Shown here: positions 1 through 8,928 of the stretch, piece by piece
Layout: the number at the start of each line of letters is the position of its first letter
Position numbering within the stretch: the first letter of the stretch is position 1
Origin: Karstenula rhodostoma CBS 690.94
Lineage: Eukaryota > Ascomycota > Dothideomycetes > Pleosporales > Didymosphaeriaceae
Assembly: GCA_010093485.1 (NCBI GenBank)
Contig: MU001508.1
Location: forward strand, 4,892 to 18,980
Direction: 5' to 3'
DNA length: 14,089 nucleotides
Program-made: the position numbers and the translations under genes
Notes under the pieces: model-generated
What the model was told of the DNA's origin: nothing
Seen by the model: the letters and a program-made list of their open reading frames with translations, nothing else
The model's database searches: none

Positions 1-2010
1 TAAGTATTTATCCTTACTCTATATTAAATAGGTCCTATATAATATAGTAGAATAGATATAGTAAATACTTATATAGTTATTATAAAATTACCTTATTTAT
101 ATATATAACTATATAATACTTATATTTTTATTATCGCGTTCCTTTAATAGATATACTGTATACGCTAGAAACTAGAGCTTATAAAGTCTTTTTTCTAAGG
201 TATTCTAATTACTTATACTATAGTTCTTTACTATCTAAGTAGGAGATATTTTTTCTTAATAGCTTAGATAGTTAAATTATATTTATAATAGTAGAATAAG
301 AGTATATAGATTTATATTTAAGGAAAGTAAGGTTATACTTATACTATAGGTCTACTATTATAATACTTTATTTAATTATTCTAATCCTTAGGGTATTATT
401 TAAGCTAAAATACTAAATACTAACTTTTTTAAGTTAAGCTTCTAAGATAATATTTATATAAAAGTTCTTAACTACCTTTATATCTTTAAGTAGTAAATTC
501 TCTAATTATTTCCTATTCTTACTATAAAGAATATTCTTAATTAGGCGATTTCCTATTTCTAAAATAGGTAGAGCTTAAGTTTCTATTTTAACTTAGTCTT
601 CTATAGTTACTTTCTTAAAAGAACTAGTAACTAGAAGGTTCTAATTATTAATAAGGTAAATAGTAGCTATACTATCTAGAATTATACTTTTAGAAAGTAG
701 GTAAGGATTCTATATTATATTATAGATTCTATTCTTAGAGACTTTACTTAGAAGGTTAATTAGATTAATAAAAGCTATTATAATACTACTAGAATAGTTA
801 ATAGTAAGCTACTTCTTATTACTTATTTTCTAATTAGTACTATTAATTTTAGTCTATAGCTTTAACTACTATAGAAGCTTTAGATAGCTTAAGATCTTAT
901 TTTACTCTTTATTAAAAAGGTTAAATACTTAGGATCTATTAATTAGAGTACTAGCGATAGCTATCTATAAGTATTAGTATTTAATTAGTTACTATTTATA
1001 TTAGGCGTTCTTATAGGGGTAGTTAAAATAATTATTATTTTATATATTATTAAATAATTCCCTACTAGGCTTAGTAGTCTAACCTCTAAATATTATATAG
1101 ATATTAGTTCTTTTATAATTAGGGTAGAGTAATTATTTCTAGATTAGTACTAAAAATACCTTTCTAATTTTAGAAAGTATTATTATAGGCCTTCTAAGTA
1201 TTTTATTAAGTAGGATTTATTACTTAATTAAATAGGACTACTTAGGGGCAATCTTCTCGCCTAAAGCTTTAAAAAAATTATAGATTATAAGCGCTCCTTT
1301 AGTTTCTTTAACTAAGTATATAATCACTTTATAGTAGAGGAGCTACTACTTTTTAAACTAAGTCTTTAGATTCTACTATTTACTCTTTATTTTATTAAAA
1401 TAAGTATAATATTATACTTAAATAAGATTCTTAGTTATTCCTTTAGTAGATACTAGATTATTCTTTAGTATATAAAGTAGATATTATAAGGTAGATTTAT
1501 TATCTTTAACTATATTAATTATTACTAGAGTAAGGAGATCTTAGAAGATAGTAGTATAAACCTAGTTCTAGAGATTTTATAGCTTAGAATAGTATATTTA
1601 CTAGTTAGAGACTATAGTATAATATTCTATAATCCTTATAATATAGCTTTCCTTATTCTTCTTATATAATTTAAGCTCCTGCTTATAATCTTTAAGGTTA
1701 TCTAAAGTAACTAGTTAGTATAGTTCCTTTAGAATAACTAATTAAATAGGGTAATTATCCTTAATTAAGGGGACTATTAGATTATCTAGATTAATTTTAG
1801 ACTAGATACCTTTAGAGTTTACTTAGAAATATAAGCTTATAAACTAATAAGGCTAGCTTATTTAATTAATAAGCTAGGTCTAAATAACTAGAATAGTTAA
1901 ATTACTTATAGCTTTATTAAATAAAGAAGGCTTTTAGTATAATAGGAGAACCTAAGAGGGTATATTTAAGTAGTAAAGCATATAAGGAGAATTATCCTAT
2001 ATTCTAAGTA
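1..2010 (-). pseudogene. Ty1/Copia retrotransposon relic: gag, protease, start of integrase
   Basis: The minus strand reads from about 2010 down to 1 and runs off the window. It is full of TAA/TAG stops that fit mutated Gln/Trp codons. A protease-like stretch lies at about 645-679: LDSIATIYLINN, matching the Copia pattern LDSGAT-H with the active-site D kept. The GAG-pre-integrase signature lies at about 188-246: YLDSKELQYKQLEYLRKK, from an ancestral W-H-x-RLGH pattern. Positions 1-150 read like the start of the integrase zinc region, ending in a DLFNIE-like motif. A weak zinc-knuckle candidate sits at about 961-1031. The region 1100-1960 would be gag, but I recognise it only by position. A primer binding site and LTR lie directly upstream, so this is the 5' half of an element; the rest is outside the window. 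It is a dead, heavily mutated copy. The family call is firm for protease and pre-integrase and weaker for gag. Confidence 0.8.
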
Positions 2011-2023
2011 CTAGGCTTATAAC
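2011..2023 (-). other. Copia primer binding site, half initiator-Met tRNA type
   Basis: Read on the minus strand, the 13 bases just inside the LTR are GTTATAAGCCTAG. Undoing one G-to-A and one C-to-T change gives GTTATGAGCCCAG, the complement of the anticodon stem-loop of eukaryotic initiator methionine tRNA. Copia-type elements such as Drosophila copia are known to prime from a half initiator tRNA cut in the anticodon loop rather than from the tRNA 3' end. The site fixes the inner LTR edge at 2023/2024. Confidence 0.7.
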
Positions 2024-2229
2024 TATAGTAGAGAAAAGGAGCTTAAATATCCCTTTATTTAGGGAGTAAATTAATTAGATTACTATATAAGAAAAGATTA
2101 CTAGAAAGGCTAGTTATATACTACGCTCGTCCTGAATTAGTTTAGTACTTAGGTTAAGGCACCCCTTATCGCAGCTAATTAGAGCTCTATAAACCCTAAT
2201 ATTACTAAGTATTATTTATATTCTTAATA
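2024..2229 (-). repeat. 5' LTR of the left Copia element
   Basis: This 206-bp repeat recurs at 8929-9134 in the same orientation. On the minus strand it starts TATTAAGAATATAAATAATA, which before RIP would begin TGTTAAGAATA, very like the TGTTGGAATA start of Ty1 and copia LTRs. It ends ACTATA, ancestrally a CA end. By my count the two copies differ at 17 positions, all transitions. This copy keeps several CpG and CpA/TpG sites at about 2121-2178 that are mutated in the other. Its outer edge abuts element A exactly at 2229/2230, where the homology between the two A copies begins, so this Copia inserted into A. The second LTR and target duplication lie left of the window. Confidence 0.8.
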
Positions 2230-2783
2230 GAAACTTACTAATAAACTCTATAATTATATAGTCTATAACTATAACTTATAGTATCTATATACTAGATTAA
2301 TTATTATACTAATAGAAGTTAACTTAATAGAGGATATATTTAATCTTATTAAAGTCTATATTATTTAGATTTATACTATATATAGAATTAGTACTATTAC
2401 TAGTATATATAAGGTTATATTTATTACTAATAATTAGTTACTTATTATTAGCTATTTTAATAGAGTAGGATATAGTATAGATTTCTTTCTATAAAAACTA
2501 GTCTTTATATATAATATTATAAGTTATCTATTACTAGTAGATAATCTCTCTTTTATATTCTTTTTTAAATTATAATATTATTAATATATAATATTCTTAA
2601 TATTTTATAACTTCTCTATAATTATATATTAAATATTAGTAAATAAGAAGTATACTACCCTACTAGTATTATATAGTATTATAGTATTATAGTATAGTAT
2701 TATATATCACGATATTATATAATACTTATATAGATTAATATTTAATTAATTAAGTCTAGTACTATAGGTACCCTTTCTTTTTT

Positions 2784-2796
2784 CTCTTTTATTATA
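2784..2796. repeat. Target site duplication, left side of the R insert
   Basis: The 13 bases CTCTTTTATTATA here are repeated exactly at 4013-4025, flanking the 1,216-bp insert. The uninterrupted copy of A at 6801-8080 carries a single version of this site (TTCTTTTTTATTATA when read on the minus strand), which shows the pre-insertion state. Confidence 0.85.
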
Positions 2797-4012
2797 TATT
2801 ATATATAATCACTATAAGGGCGGGTAAATTAATAAAGTAAAGGGGATAAAGAGGTATATTATACTTTACTAATATATAAATAAAGGGGGACTAAAAAAGT
2901 AACTAAGACTTACCTAGTATCTATATATAGACTAACTAAAAAAGGGTATAGTACTAAGCTAACTAAAATAGAATTAGTATAGATACTAGCTAAAATAGAC
3001 TTAGTATATACCTACTAATATATAAGAAATCTAATAATAGAGAGTTAATAGTATTAAAAAGAATAGTTTTTATTAAGACTAGGAGAAAAAATATATATAG
3101 ATAGGTACTACTATCTATATTACTTTCTTCTATCCTATATTCTAGTTATTAATAGTATATAAGAATATAATTAAAATACCTATCCCTAGTATACTATAAA
3201 TCCTACTTAATAGTATAATACTTATAGTTCTAGACTTACTAATATATTATTTATACCTTAGAATTAACCTAACTAATAAGCCTATATAGGTAGTAATATA
3301 CCTATTCTCTACTATCTATTTAGGGATAATAAATAATACCTATAATAAAGTAGAGAAGTATAGTAAGTATATTTAAATAATAATAGTAATAATAGGTAAT
3401 AGTTATAATATCTAGAAAGTTAAGAGCTAGCTAGAATCTAAAGTATATATAGGCTTAAAGAAAGTACTTAAACTATATAAACTAGATTAGCTAGTAATAT
3501 AATACCTATTATCTCCTAGCTATAGATATATACTATAGTAATAGGAAATATAGAGTATATAAAATTACTATAATAATAAGAAAGAGACTAAGGAAAATAA
3601 GAAGTTTATAATAGAGGTAATAAATAATAAGGTAAGTATTTACTAAATATAGAAGATTCTATATAGTATAGTAGTATAGGTATAGATAATAGTAATAGTA
3701 ATAGTAAAGGAGTTCTAAGTCCTAAAAGGATAAAAGACAGGAATAGTAGCTATATATAATTAGTATTTAATAATAGTAATAGGGGTATATAATATTTAAT
3801 TATAAAATACTAAGGGAGCTTAGTATTATATTAATAGTAGAATAAGATAATAAGGATTATAATATAAAGTTAACTAGTATTTAGCTATAATTAGTAGCTT
3901 TTAATAGATCTTAATAACTAGTTCTAGGGAAAAACAGTAATTAAATAAACTTAACTTAATAAAATAAGGATTCTAAATAAATAAATAAAGAGGTAACTAA
4001 CTAATACTAGCC
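2797..4012 (-). mobile_element. R element, long copy (1,216 bp), inserted in retroposon A
   Basis: The insert is bounded by an exact 13-bp duplication and is absent from the other A copy. Its first ~150 bp (2797-2950) match the reverse complement of the 140-bp element at 11557-11696; where they differ, the changes are largely C to T or G to A in this copy. The shared end is the one that is TATTGTATACGATCACTATA in the unmutated copy. The two copies have one common end and different lengths at the other. This fits a retroposon whose 3' end lies at 2797 (minus orientation) and which suffers 5' truncation. I see no terminal inverted repeats. The interior (2951-4012) is RIP-saturated, with AATAGT-like runs at about 3375-3400 and 3690-3710, and no protein I recognise. 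A fragment of an autonomous LINE or a large non-autonomous element are both possible. Confidence 0.7.
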
Positions 4013-4025
4013 CTCTTTTATTATA
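4013..4025. repeat. Target site duplication, right side of the R insert
   Basis: Exact second copy of the 13-bp CTCTTTTATTATA. Directly after it the sequence resumes homology to retroposon A (AATAGTATTATCC...), which locates the insert edge to the base, apart from the usual ambiguity of shared bases. Confidence 0.85.
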
Positions 4026-4118
4026 AATAGTATTATCCCTTAGAGCTATTTAATAGATCTATATAGTATTTCTAGATATTTCCTTATTACTAGGTAGTTA
4101 TAATAGTAGCTTTATATT

Positions 4119-4137
4119 AAAAAAAAAAAAAAAAAAA
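4119..4137 (+). repeat. Poly(A) tail of left retroposon A
   Basis: Nineteen consecutive A residues follow TTTATATT. The same junction, reverse-complemented, occurs at the right copy (25 T followed by AATATAAAG). A homopolymer at the same place in both copies marks the element 3' end rather than a chance A-run. Confidence 0.75.
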
Positions 4138-5499
4138 GTATATAGAATTAAAGAAAGTATTTCTATATCTATTTTAGTTATAAAGATATATAAAATTAAG
4201 TATTTAAATATTTTATTACCTTTTTCTTTATAAATATATTTCTACTATATTAATATAATATTTTTTCTTATATTCTTTCTATTATAGAGTATAGCTTTTC
4301 TATAAAAAATTTAGTTTCTTACTATTAATTATCTTTAAAATACCTAAAATTATACCTATAAATAAAAATATTACTCTAGAATTTTAAAACTAGTATAACT
4401 TTATAGTTAGGTAGGAAATATAGTTTAATTTTTTTTCTATAGTTTAATCTAACTTAGAAGTATATATAGAGGATTATAAAACTTTTTTTTATATACTAAT
4501 TAAAATATATAGTATACTAGAAGTTAGGGGTTAAAATATCTCTAACTTTAGGTTTAATAAAAAAGTCTATTAGAGCTATAAATCTAAATATAGAATATAA
4601 GTAAGGTAGATATATATTTTCTCTAAAGAATTCTTAAAATACTAACCTTTTAGGGCTAATATCTATAGAGATATAATAGTTTTAAATTATTAACTTTAAA
4701 GTATACTTTTTCTTTCTATTACCCTACTGTATATCCCTTCTTTACTTAAATATATAATATAATTCCTATATTATATTACTTAATTATACTTTATTAGTAT
4801 AGTTATAGTCTAATATCTAGAGTTATACCTAGACTAATATACTAGAAAATATATAGTATCTATACTATTATATAATTTTATATTTAAAGAATTCTTTATT
4901 ACTTATTTATATATAAAATAAGCTAGTTTATATTAAAATAAATATAATTTATATATATACTACTATATAGAATACTAATATATATACCTAACTTACCTAC
5001 TTTTAAGTTTAATAATAAGTTTATAAATACCAATTTAAAACCCTTTTTATAAATATTATTAATTAGTAATATTTAATATAATTTAAGGTTAATAAGGTAT
5101 TTATACTATATTAAATTTAATATTTTCTTTTTAATTAAAATAAAAACCTTTCTTAATATTAAATAAATAAGAAGTAATTTAGTTATTAAAAATATAAAGT
5201 TTATTATAAATATACTAATAAAGTTTTATATAAATTAGTAAAATATTTTATTTAAATTAAAAGCTTTCTTTCTTTATAAAATAACTATTTTTAGTAAACT
5301 ACCTCTTATCTATATTACTAGTATAATTACCTATTAGAATTTTTTTCTTTTCTTTTTCTATCTTATTCTCTATAGCCTCCCTTTATTTTTTAGATTTAAC
5401 TCTAATTACCCCTCCCTCTCTTTAACTACTTAATACCTAGGTAGTTTTAGTACTTTTAGTACTAGTTAGTAAGAGTTAATTAGTAGGCTTTTAGGTACT
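4138..5499 (-). other. Unclassified RIP-mutated interval with a faint minus-strand frame
   Basis: This 1.36-kb interval lies between the poly(A) tail of left A and the Gypsy C-terminus. On the minus strand, one frame over roughly 4740-4200 has only about one stop per 15 codons, and nearly all fit mutated Gln or Trp codons. It reads in part RENIYLPYLYSIFRFIALID and IIERIQEKILYQYS. I do not recognise the product. It lies downstream of the Gypsy polyprotein in the same orientation, so it could be the Gypsy 3' region, a second gene of that element, or an unrelated older insertion. Residual unmutated dinucleotides are very few (TG at about 4728, CA at about 5031). I see no LTR, hairpin or repeat pair I can support here. 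Confidence 0.3.
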
Positions 5500-6740
5500 A
5501 TTTTTATTTTTCCTTTTAAAACTTAAGCCTTATTATTAGGGCTACGCTTATAGAACCTTTTAAAGCGATTACTATATATTATATATTAAAAAGGCACTTT
5601 ATTTAATTCCTCTAGCTAGTAATATAATTACCCTAGGTAGTTAATAGTAATTTAGTAAAGACTAAGCTATCTATTATATATTTTTATAGTAGTAAACTTA
5701 TTAATTACTCTAATAGAGTCCTAAACTAGTACTAGATTACTTTTAGTAAAGCTTTATTAAAATACTTTAGTAAAATTCTATTATTCTACTCCTTCTAAGT
5801 ATATCTTTTTTAACTTAAAAAGTATTTCTAATAGCTTATTCTTTCTTTATTCTAGTTATTTTACCTTTAGGGTAAGGAGATCTAATTAACTTTTAACCTC
5901 TATTTATAGTAAGGTTTACTAGCTTTTAATTACTAGCTTTATAGGTAGAATTAGCTAAATACTAGTAATTATCTCTATAGGCACTAGGCCTATACTTTAG
6001 TATATTAAAACTCTTTTAATTTAAATTATAATAGGTAAGTTTCTTTCCTAGTTATTTCCTAACTTTATAAGGGCTATAATAAGTAATTAATAGTTTTTCT
6101 CTACTAGTCTTTATACTTTTAAGTTATTTATTTTAATATATATTAAGATTTCTATATACTAGTAGCTTTATAATATCTCTTTAGTAGGTTTTAGAATATA
6201 AATAAAATAGTTTCTACTTCTTTAATTTATTACTTTATCTTATACCTTCTATCTAGAAATTATAGTTCTCTAGAAATATAGTAATATTAATACTATTAAA
6301 ACTTAGTATATTACTATTATTTAAATTAAAAGTAAATTAAATTATAGTTTTCTTTTAGAGGTATACTTTTTTTTTATTTTCTTTTTTAGTAAACTACTTT
6401 CTCTTTTCTACCTTATCTAATAAGTAATTATTAATATTCTAGCTTATCTAGCCTATACTACTCTTAATAGGAGTAAATAGATTTACTAAAATATAGTAAA
6501 AAGTATATAAATCTATATTTTCTAGTATATTTTTTAAATTAAAATTAGTTTTTTTTCTTTTTTCTTCTCTTTCTCTTTTATTAGTATTCCTAATATTTAG
6601 TAATTTAATTTTAGATAACTAAGTTAAAATTTTTTACTTAAATAAAATTTATTACTAATACTTTACCTCTTTATTTTCTTCCTAACTTAATTATTACTTA
6701 GGCTATAATTATTTAGGGTCTATTATATCTACTCTTTCTT
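5500..6740 (-). pseudogene. Ty3/Gypsy polyprotein relic: integrase and C-terminal domain
   Basis: The minus strand carries, in order, motifs typical of fungal Gypsy polyprotein C-termini. About 6081-6127 reads NNLKVQRLVEKNYQLLIIAL, from an ancestral ANG-x-VERGH-x-PI-x-AL integrase core end. About 5920-5950 reads LILPIKLVIKSQQTL, from a VLPIEL-x-x-x-x-WQTL motif. About 5770-5850 reads EQRKNKLLEILFKLKKIYLE, then about 5720-5735 LVLVQDS, from a GDLVL motif. The end, about 5545-5660, reads YYQLEELNKVPF and YSNRFKRFYKR, from LEELDGTPL-x-x-x-x-H-GNRLKRF. Stops interrupt every motif, and one or more frame changes near 6150-6240 are likely. Upstream of 6240 the integrase core is too decayed to place. 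The tandem array and retroposon A lie at the 5' edge. No Gypsy LTR was identified. The call rests on motif order remembered from the family, not on a search. Confidence 0.65.
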
Positions 6741-6745
6741 AGAGT

Positions 6746-6800
6746 CTAGTAGCTACTTAAAAATCTACTAGCCTATTACTTAAATTTTCTAGATAGCTAC
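6746..6800. repeat. Tandem array of ~47-bp units, left part
   Basis: A unit starting CTAGTAGCTACTTAAAAATC covers 6746-6788 (43 bp), and the next begins CTAGATAGCTAC at 6789. It breaks off at 6800 where the poly(T) of right retroposon A starts. The missing remainder of that unit resumes at 8091. Joined, the second unit is 47 bp long. Confidence 0.65.
6791..6800. repeat. Probable target site duplication of right retroposon A (left side)
   Basis: AGATAGCTAC directly abuts the poly(T). The matching site at 8081-8090 is AAATAACTAC. The two differences are both G versus A, as RIP would produce. Support comes mainly from the restored array period, because the site is itself part of a repeat. Confidence 0.5.

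Positions 6801-6825
<25 letters not shown>
6801..6825 (-). repeat. Poly(A) tail of right retroposon A (seen as poly T)
   Basis: Twenty-five consecutive T on the plus strand, followed by AATATAAAG, the mirror of the left copy junction. It is the longest homopolymer in the window. Confidence 0.75.
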
Positions 6826-6831
<6 letters not shown>

Positions 6832-7480
6832 AAGCTGCTATTATAACTATCTAGTAATAAGGAAAAATCTAGAGGTACTATATAGTTCTATTAAATAGCT
6901 CTAAAGGATAGTATTATTTATAATAAAAAAGAAAAAAGGGTACCTATAGTATTAGGCTTAAGTAACTAAGTATTAATCTACTTATATATATTATATAATA
7001 TAGCGACACTATAATACTATAATACTATAATACTATATAATACTAATAAGGTAGTATACTCCTTATTTACTAATACCTAATATATAATTATAGAGAAGTC
7101 GTGAAATATTAAGGATATTATAAAATATTAATAATATTATAATTTAAAAAAAAATATAAAAAAGAGGTTACTTATTAGTAGTAAGTAACTTATAGTATTA
7201 TATATAAAGACTAGCTTTTATAAAAAGAGACTTATACTATATCCTACTTTATTAAAATAGCTAATAATAGTAAGTAACTAATTCTTAGTAATAAATATAA
7301 TTTAGTATATACTAGTAGTAAATATATTAGTAATCTAGATATATCTAACTATATATATTATAAAATCTAATATATTATTTAGTAAGTTAACCTCTATTAG
7401 TATAATAATTAACTTAGTATATAAATACTATAAGTTATAGCTATAGACTATATAATTATAGAGTCTATTAGTAAGTTTCT

Positions 7481-7498
7481 TATATATATATATATATA
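7481..7498. repeat. (TA)9 microsatellite
   Basis: Nine uninterrupted TA units lie just beyond the point where homology to the left A copy stops (7479). It may be an expansion inside the element; no regulatory meaning is implied. Confidence 0.9.
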
Positions 7499-7754
7499 GT
7501 ATTACTAACGCGATATTACTAATATAATATTACTAACCTAGGTAGGGATAATACTATAGTAGTTAGCTAAGAATAAGGACTTTATATATAAGTAGTAAGA
7601 GATAATTATAATAATTTTTAAGGGCTAAAAAGAGCTAGACTTTATAGTAAAAGTAATTATAATTAAGTTAGAGTAACCTATATAGTTAATAAATATAGAG
7701 TAAGTAATAACTACTCTATAATAGTAGGTAAAGTAAAAAGTAGTAGGTAATATT

Positions 7755-7817
7755 AATAGTAATAATAGATAGGTAATAATAGATAGGTAGTATTAATAGT
7801 AATAGTAATAGTAATAG
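7755..7817. repeat. Short tandem repeats in retroposon A 5' section
   Basis: A 14-bp unit AATAATAGATAGGT is repeated directly at 7761-7788. It is followed by a run of AATAGT units at about 7793-7817 (TTAATAGTAATAGTAATAG...). Similar AATAGT runs occur in the long R copy near 3690-3710. In a RIP-mutated genome such runs may derive from a trinucleotide such as CAG/CAA or CTG. Confidence 0.8.
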
Positions 7818-8061
7818 GGTAATATACTAAGCTATAAGCTATAGGTAATAGTTAAGAATATTAGTAAATATAAGTAAGTAGAAGAATTAATATTTAAATA
7901 ACTATTAGTTAGTATTATACTAATAATTAAAAAAGTATAAAAATATATAAAAAAAAGGTCTAAATTATATAAATAAAGGTTTAAAAGTAAGTAAATAAGT
8001 ATTAAAGAAGGATAAAAAGGTCTCTCTCTTATTATAAGTATACTATATAGTCCTATAGGTC

Positions 8062-8080
8062 TAGATTAGAATCCGGGCTA
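8062..8080 (+). other. tRNA T-arm-like sequence (B-box-like)
   Basis: TAGATTAGAATCCGGGCTA is unusually G+C rich for its surroundings. GATTAGAATCC matches the RNA polymerase III B-box consensus GGTTCGANTCC at all but two positions, one of them a possible G-to-A change. No A-box or cloverleaf partner is evident upstream, so it is not a tRNA gene. It lies at the inferred 5' end of right retroposon A, opposite in sense to the element. It may be a tRNA-derived piece or chance. Confidence 0.25.
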
Positions 8081-8206
8081 AAATAACTACTTAAAAATCT
8101 ATTATTTTATTATTCTTTCTAAGTACTAGATAACTACTTAAAAATCTATTAGTCTATTATATTTTCTTCTTAACTACTTAATAGTTACTTAAAAGTCTAC
8201 TAGATA
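8081..8206. repeat. Tandem array of ~47-bp units, right part
   Basis: Positions 8081-8090 (AAATAACTAC) are the probable right target duplication of retroposon A. 8091-8125 completes the unit begun at 6789, 8126-8172 is a full 47-bp unit starting CTAGATAACTACTTAAAAAT, and 8173-8206 is a degenerate unit containing GTTACTTAAAAGTCTACTAG. Removing the retroposon gives successive periods of 43, 47 and 47 bp, which shows the array existed before the insertion. Confidence 0.65.
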
Positions 8207-8928
8207 GGTTCTATTAGTTTTTTAAATTTTATTTACTTAACTTCTCTATATCCTTTTAAAGTAGTCTTATATTATTTACTAAAAATTATTATATTAGTAT
8301 AGTACTAAGAGAGAGGAATATAAAAGAATAAAGTTAAGTTATTTTAATAAAAGTCTATTATATAAAGTCTTTTTTATCTCTTCTATAATAGACTATTAGA
8401 ATAAGTATTATCTATTTTTTTTATATCTACTAAGCTCCCTCTTTATAATAGCCTATTAGGCCTACTATTTCCCTAATTCTATATTACTAGCTAATCCTTA
8501 TACTATAATACTTAGTATAGATTATATTTATATTATAATCTATTCTAGTTAGTAAAGATAGGTAAAAAACTAGAAATTAAATTATATATCTTCTAAATAT
8601 CTAACTAGAAAGGCTTTAGTAAACTCTTATAGAGCCTTAAAAGTACTTAATTAGAATAAGAAATTTAGATAGCTAAGATTATAATAAATAATTTTTATTT
8701 ATAATAAATAAAGTAAGGAAGTAAATTATTATAGTAGAGCTTCTATATAGCTAGCTAAACCTTAGGGCTATATATTACCTAATTAGAATAGAGGATTTTA
8801 GACTTTTTATTAGCTAAAAAAAGATATTTTATAGGTTCTAATTAGTTTTTAAAATATAATATAATAATATTTTCTTAAATACTAATATAGCTAATATATT
8901 ATCTATAGCTACTCTAGTTATAGAATAC
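8207..8928. other. Unclassified RIP-mutated interval, no gene
   Basis: About 720 bp between the tandem array and the Copia LTR. It has stops in all frames. A plus-strand frame at about 8600-8850 has stops mainly at sites that fit mutated Gln/Trp codons and reads in part LAKP-x-GYILPN and RKALVNSYRALKVLN-like stretches. I do not recognise a product, and the minus strand is no clearer. It is probably another transposon relic. No repeat pair, hairpin or unmutated island was found. Confidence 0.3.

Larger units (their letters stand above)
2230..4137 (+). mobile_element. Retroposon A, left copy (3' part, interrupted)
   Basis: Positions 2230-2783 and 4026-4118 are, in order, the reverse complement of 6826-7479, with differences mostly C/T or G/A. 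The copy ends in 19 A residues at 4119-4137; the inverted copy ends in 25 T at 6801-6825. A fixed poly(A) end points to a retroposon mobilised by target-primed reverse transcription (LINE-like, or a non-autonomous element using LINE machinery). About 665 bp of the 3' part is present. The 5' part is cut off by the Copia LTR at 2229, and 2797-4012 is a foreign insert. I find no recognisable protein in it, so it may be 3' untranslated sequence or a non-coding element. Confidence 0.7.
6801..8080 (-). mobile_element. Retroposon A, right copy (1,280 bp, inverted relative to left copy)
   Basis: Its 3' end is the 25-T run at 6801-6825. From there 6826-7479 is the reverse complement of 2230-2783 plus 4026-4118 of the left copy, without the R insert. 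The part beyond 7479 (7480-8080) has no partner in the window, because the left copy is cut there by the Copia LTR. I place the 5' end at about 8080 because the tandem array resumes at 8091 and a probable 10-bp duplication flanks the element. No protein is recognisable. The 5' section contains a (TA)9 run, AATAGT-type repeats and a tRNA T-arm-like stretch. It may be a 5'-truncated LINE or a complete non-autonomous retroposon. Confidence 0.6.

Noticed and set aside
2230..4137. A LTR rather than a retroposon, because A first appeared as an inverted repeat beside Copia.
   Set aside because: Both copies end in long poly(A) runs, which LTRs lack, and the Copia LTR ends cleanly at 2229.
8040..8080. 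A tRNA gene ending GAATCCGGGCTA.
   Set aside because: Only a T-arm-like piece is seen. No acceptor, D-arm or anticodon arm can be drawn upstream.
6746..8206. CRISPR-like direct repeats.
   Set aside because: Units are contiguous, degenerate, about 47 bp, lack unique spacers and are split by a retroposon. The context is eukaryotic.
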